The notes beneath the pieces were generated by a model that did no database searches, was not told the origin of the DNA, and saw nothing but the letters and a program-made list of their open reading frames with translations. This document shows positions 60,540 to 64,000 of a stretch of 64,000 nt of DNA, piece after piece (position 1 is the stretch's first letter; each line of letters begins with the position of its first letter). This DNA comes from Rhodoferax lithotrophicus (GTDB taxonomy: Bacteria; Pseudomonadota; Gammaproteobacteria; Burkholderiales; Burkholderiaceae_C): NCBI RefSeq assembly GCF_019973615.1, contig NZ_AP024238.1, positions 62,001-126,000 on the forward strand, written 5' to 3'. A program made the position numbers and the translations under genes.

Positions 60540-61132
60540 GACGGTCTTTGGGTTTGGGTAAACCAGTTGAGTCCCAGGCATTCGCGCAAGCGCAATCGGG
60601 CCCGGTGTAATTGAACATACAAGTTGGTCGCGGTCAGGTTTAATTCCTTACAAATTTCCTCAACCGATAGTTCCAGCCATTCACGCATCAGAAACAGGCG
60701 CCCCTGGGCAGCAGGCAGTTTTTCCACGCAGGCATCCATGATTTTCATGAATTGCTGGTTGTTCAGATCCTGCTCGGGGTTGCCCCAATCGGCCGGCATT
60801 TCGGCAAAGTGACCATCGGGCTTGAAACCGACCAGATCCAGCATGTCAACGTTATCGTCGTCACTCGCGCTGTTACTGATCTCGCGCCCATGCAAGCGCA
60901 ACATGTCAATCACCTTGTGTTTGAGAATGCCCACCAGCCAGGTTTTGAGCTGGGAGCGGCTCTGAAAAGCCTGCGGCTTGGACAGGGCGACCAGCAAAGT
61001 TTCAGACACCGCATCTTCAGCCCATGCCTGATTGCGCAGTTGCAGCCGGGCAAACCGCAACAAGCCCGCCCGGTGGCTGACAAGCTGTTGTTCAAAGGGG
61101 ACTTCCGGCGAAACGGTCATAAGGTATGGCAC
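60536..61132 (-). CDS. ECF-type RNA polymerase sigma factor
   Basis: 198 residues from a GTG at 61130-61132, or 194 from the ATG at 61120. Sigma region 2 (RFARLQLRNQAWAEDAVSET) and region 4 (LSVEEICKELNLTATNLYVQ) are separated by an acidic linker (SDDDNVDMLDLVG). Divergent from the bufA gene with 157 bases between starts, and coupled to an anti-sigma gene. This neighbourhood (ECF sigma, anti-sigma, DUF2282, DUF692, DUF2063) is known from bufferin loci. Confidence 0.9.
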   Translation of the reverse strand: MPYLMTVSPEVPFEQQLVSHRAGLLRFARLQLRNQAWAEDAVSETLLVALSKPQAFQSRSQLKTWLVGILKHKVIDMLRLHGREISNSASDDDNVDMLDLVGFKPDGHFAEMPADWGNPEQDLNNQQFMKIMDACVEKLPAAQGRLFLMREWLELSVEEICKELNLTATNLYVQLHRARLRLRECLGLNWFTQTQRPS

Positions 61133-61169
61133 ATGAGGATATAAAGTTCAAAAAAATGATTGCCCAACC

Positions 61170-61196
61170 TGTAAGAATTTGCACTCAAGTCGTACC
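61170..61196 (+). promoter_or_regulatory. Candidate ECF-sigma promoter for the buf operon
   Basis: TGTAAG (61170-61175) and CGTACC (61191-61196) are separated by 15 bases, about 94 bases before the bufA start. The spacing and GTAA/CGT words resemble ECF promoters, but only one site is available for comparison. Confidence 0.35.
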
Positions 61197-61289
61197 AAAT
61201 CATAACCAGTCGGTGGTTTTCTCAACATCACACTGCAGACATGGTTGAAGTGTTTTATCTCGTCACCTTTACCACCCAGGAGTTTTCAA

Positions 61290-64000
<2,711 letters not shown>

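Overview
The window looks like a chromosomal segment of a betaproteobacterium of the Comamonadaceae, most likely Rhodoferax or a close relative. This rests on gene content and style (tkt-gap, rpmH-rnpA-yidD-yidC-mnmE, kdsD-kdsC-lptC, ArgP, GTP-type PEP carboxykinase), moderately high GC, many ATGA start/stop overlaps, and about twelve copies of a short interspersed repeat (core ATAGCTGCT...GCGCTTAT...AAGCGCTAGAGGCC) that I associate from memory with this family. No species can be fixed without a search. I see no tRNA, rRNA, CRISPR array, prophage or intact insertion sequence.

Layout. 1-3842: a beta-alanine type catabolic operon (omega-aminotransferase, DJ-1/PfpI protein, partial mmsA) with a divergent LysR regulator. 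4073-16000: three c-di-GMP proteins (Cache-PAS-PAS-GGDEF-EAL; hemerythrin-PAS-GGDEF; PAS-degenerate GGDEF-EAL) mixed with an anion permease, a pepP-murU pair and an OYE-type reductase. 16130-19279: tkt-gap with a strong terminator, then a decayed IS5-family transposase. 19698-37799: a large chemosensory cluster (receiver, MCP, cheY, STAS, cheA, MCP, cheW, MCP, cheW, MCP, cheR, cheD, cheB, bacteriohemerythrin, MCP). 37843-43401: two more c-di-GMP proteins around an aldo-keto reductase. 43639-48751: threonine ammonia-lyase, pckG, a Usp protein, argP. 48752-49751: a 1-kb region with no recognisable gene. 49752-53767: the ribosome/RNase P/membrane insertase/tRNA-modification block. 53797-59607: a hypothetical protein, a CPA2 antiporter and kdsD-kdsC-lptC-SDR. 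59686-60099: a glycine-rich RNA-binding protein. 60300-64000: an ECF sigma/anti-sigma pair divergent from a bufferin-type RiPP operon, followed by a partial receptor gene.

How it fits together. The dominant theme is signalling: five GGDEF/EAL proteins and one complete chemosensory set lie within 40 kb. Two links between them can be read from sequence. Hemerythrin domains occur both on a diguanylate cyclase and as a free protein inside the chemotaxis cluster, suggesting shared oxygen input. CheA carries, between its HPt and kinase core, two 24-residue motifs that match the MshEN c-di-GMP-binding signature.

The most unusual locus is at the right edge: a DUF2282 precursor (BufA1-like) followed by one 599-residue protein that joins the MNIO enzyme (DUF692, BufB) to its DUF2063 partner (BufC), with a copy of the interspersed repeat read through inside the DUF2063 part. 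The same repeat family is also translated inside murU, cheA, yidC, an SDR gene and probably cheW2, so it acts here as a source of new protein segments.
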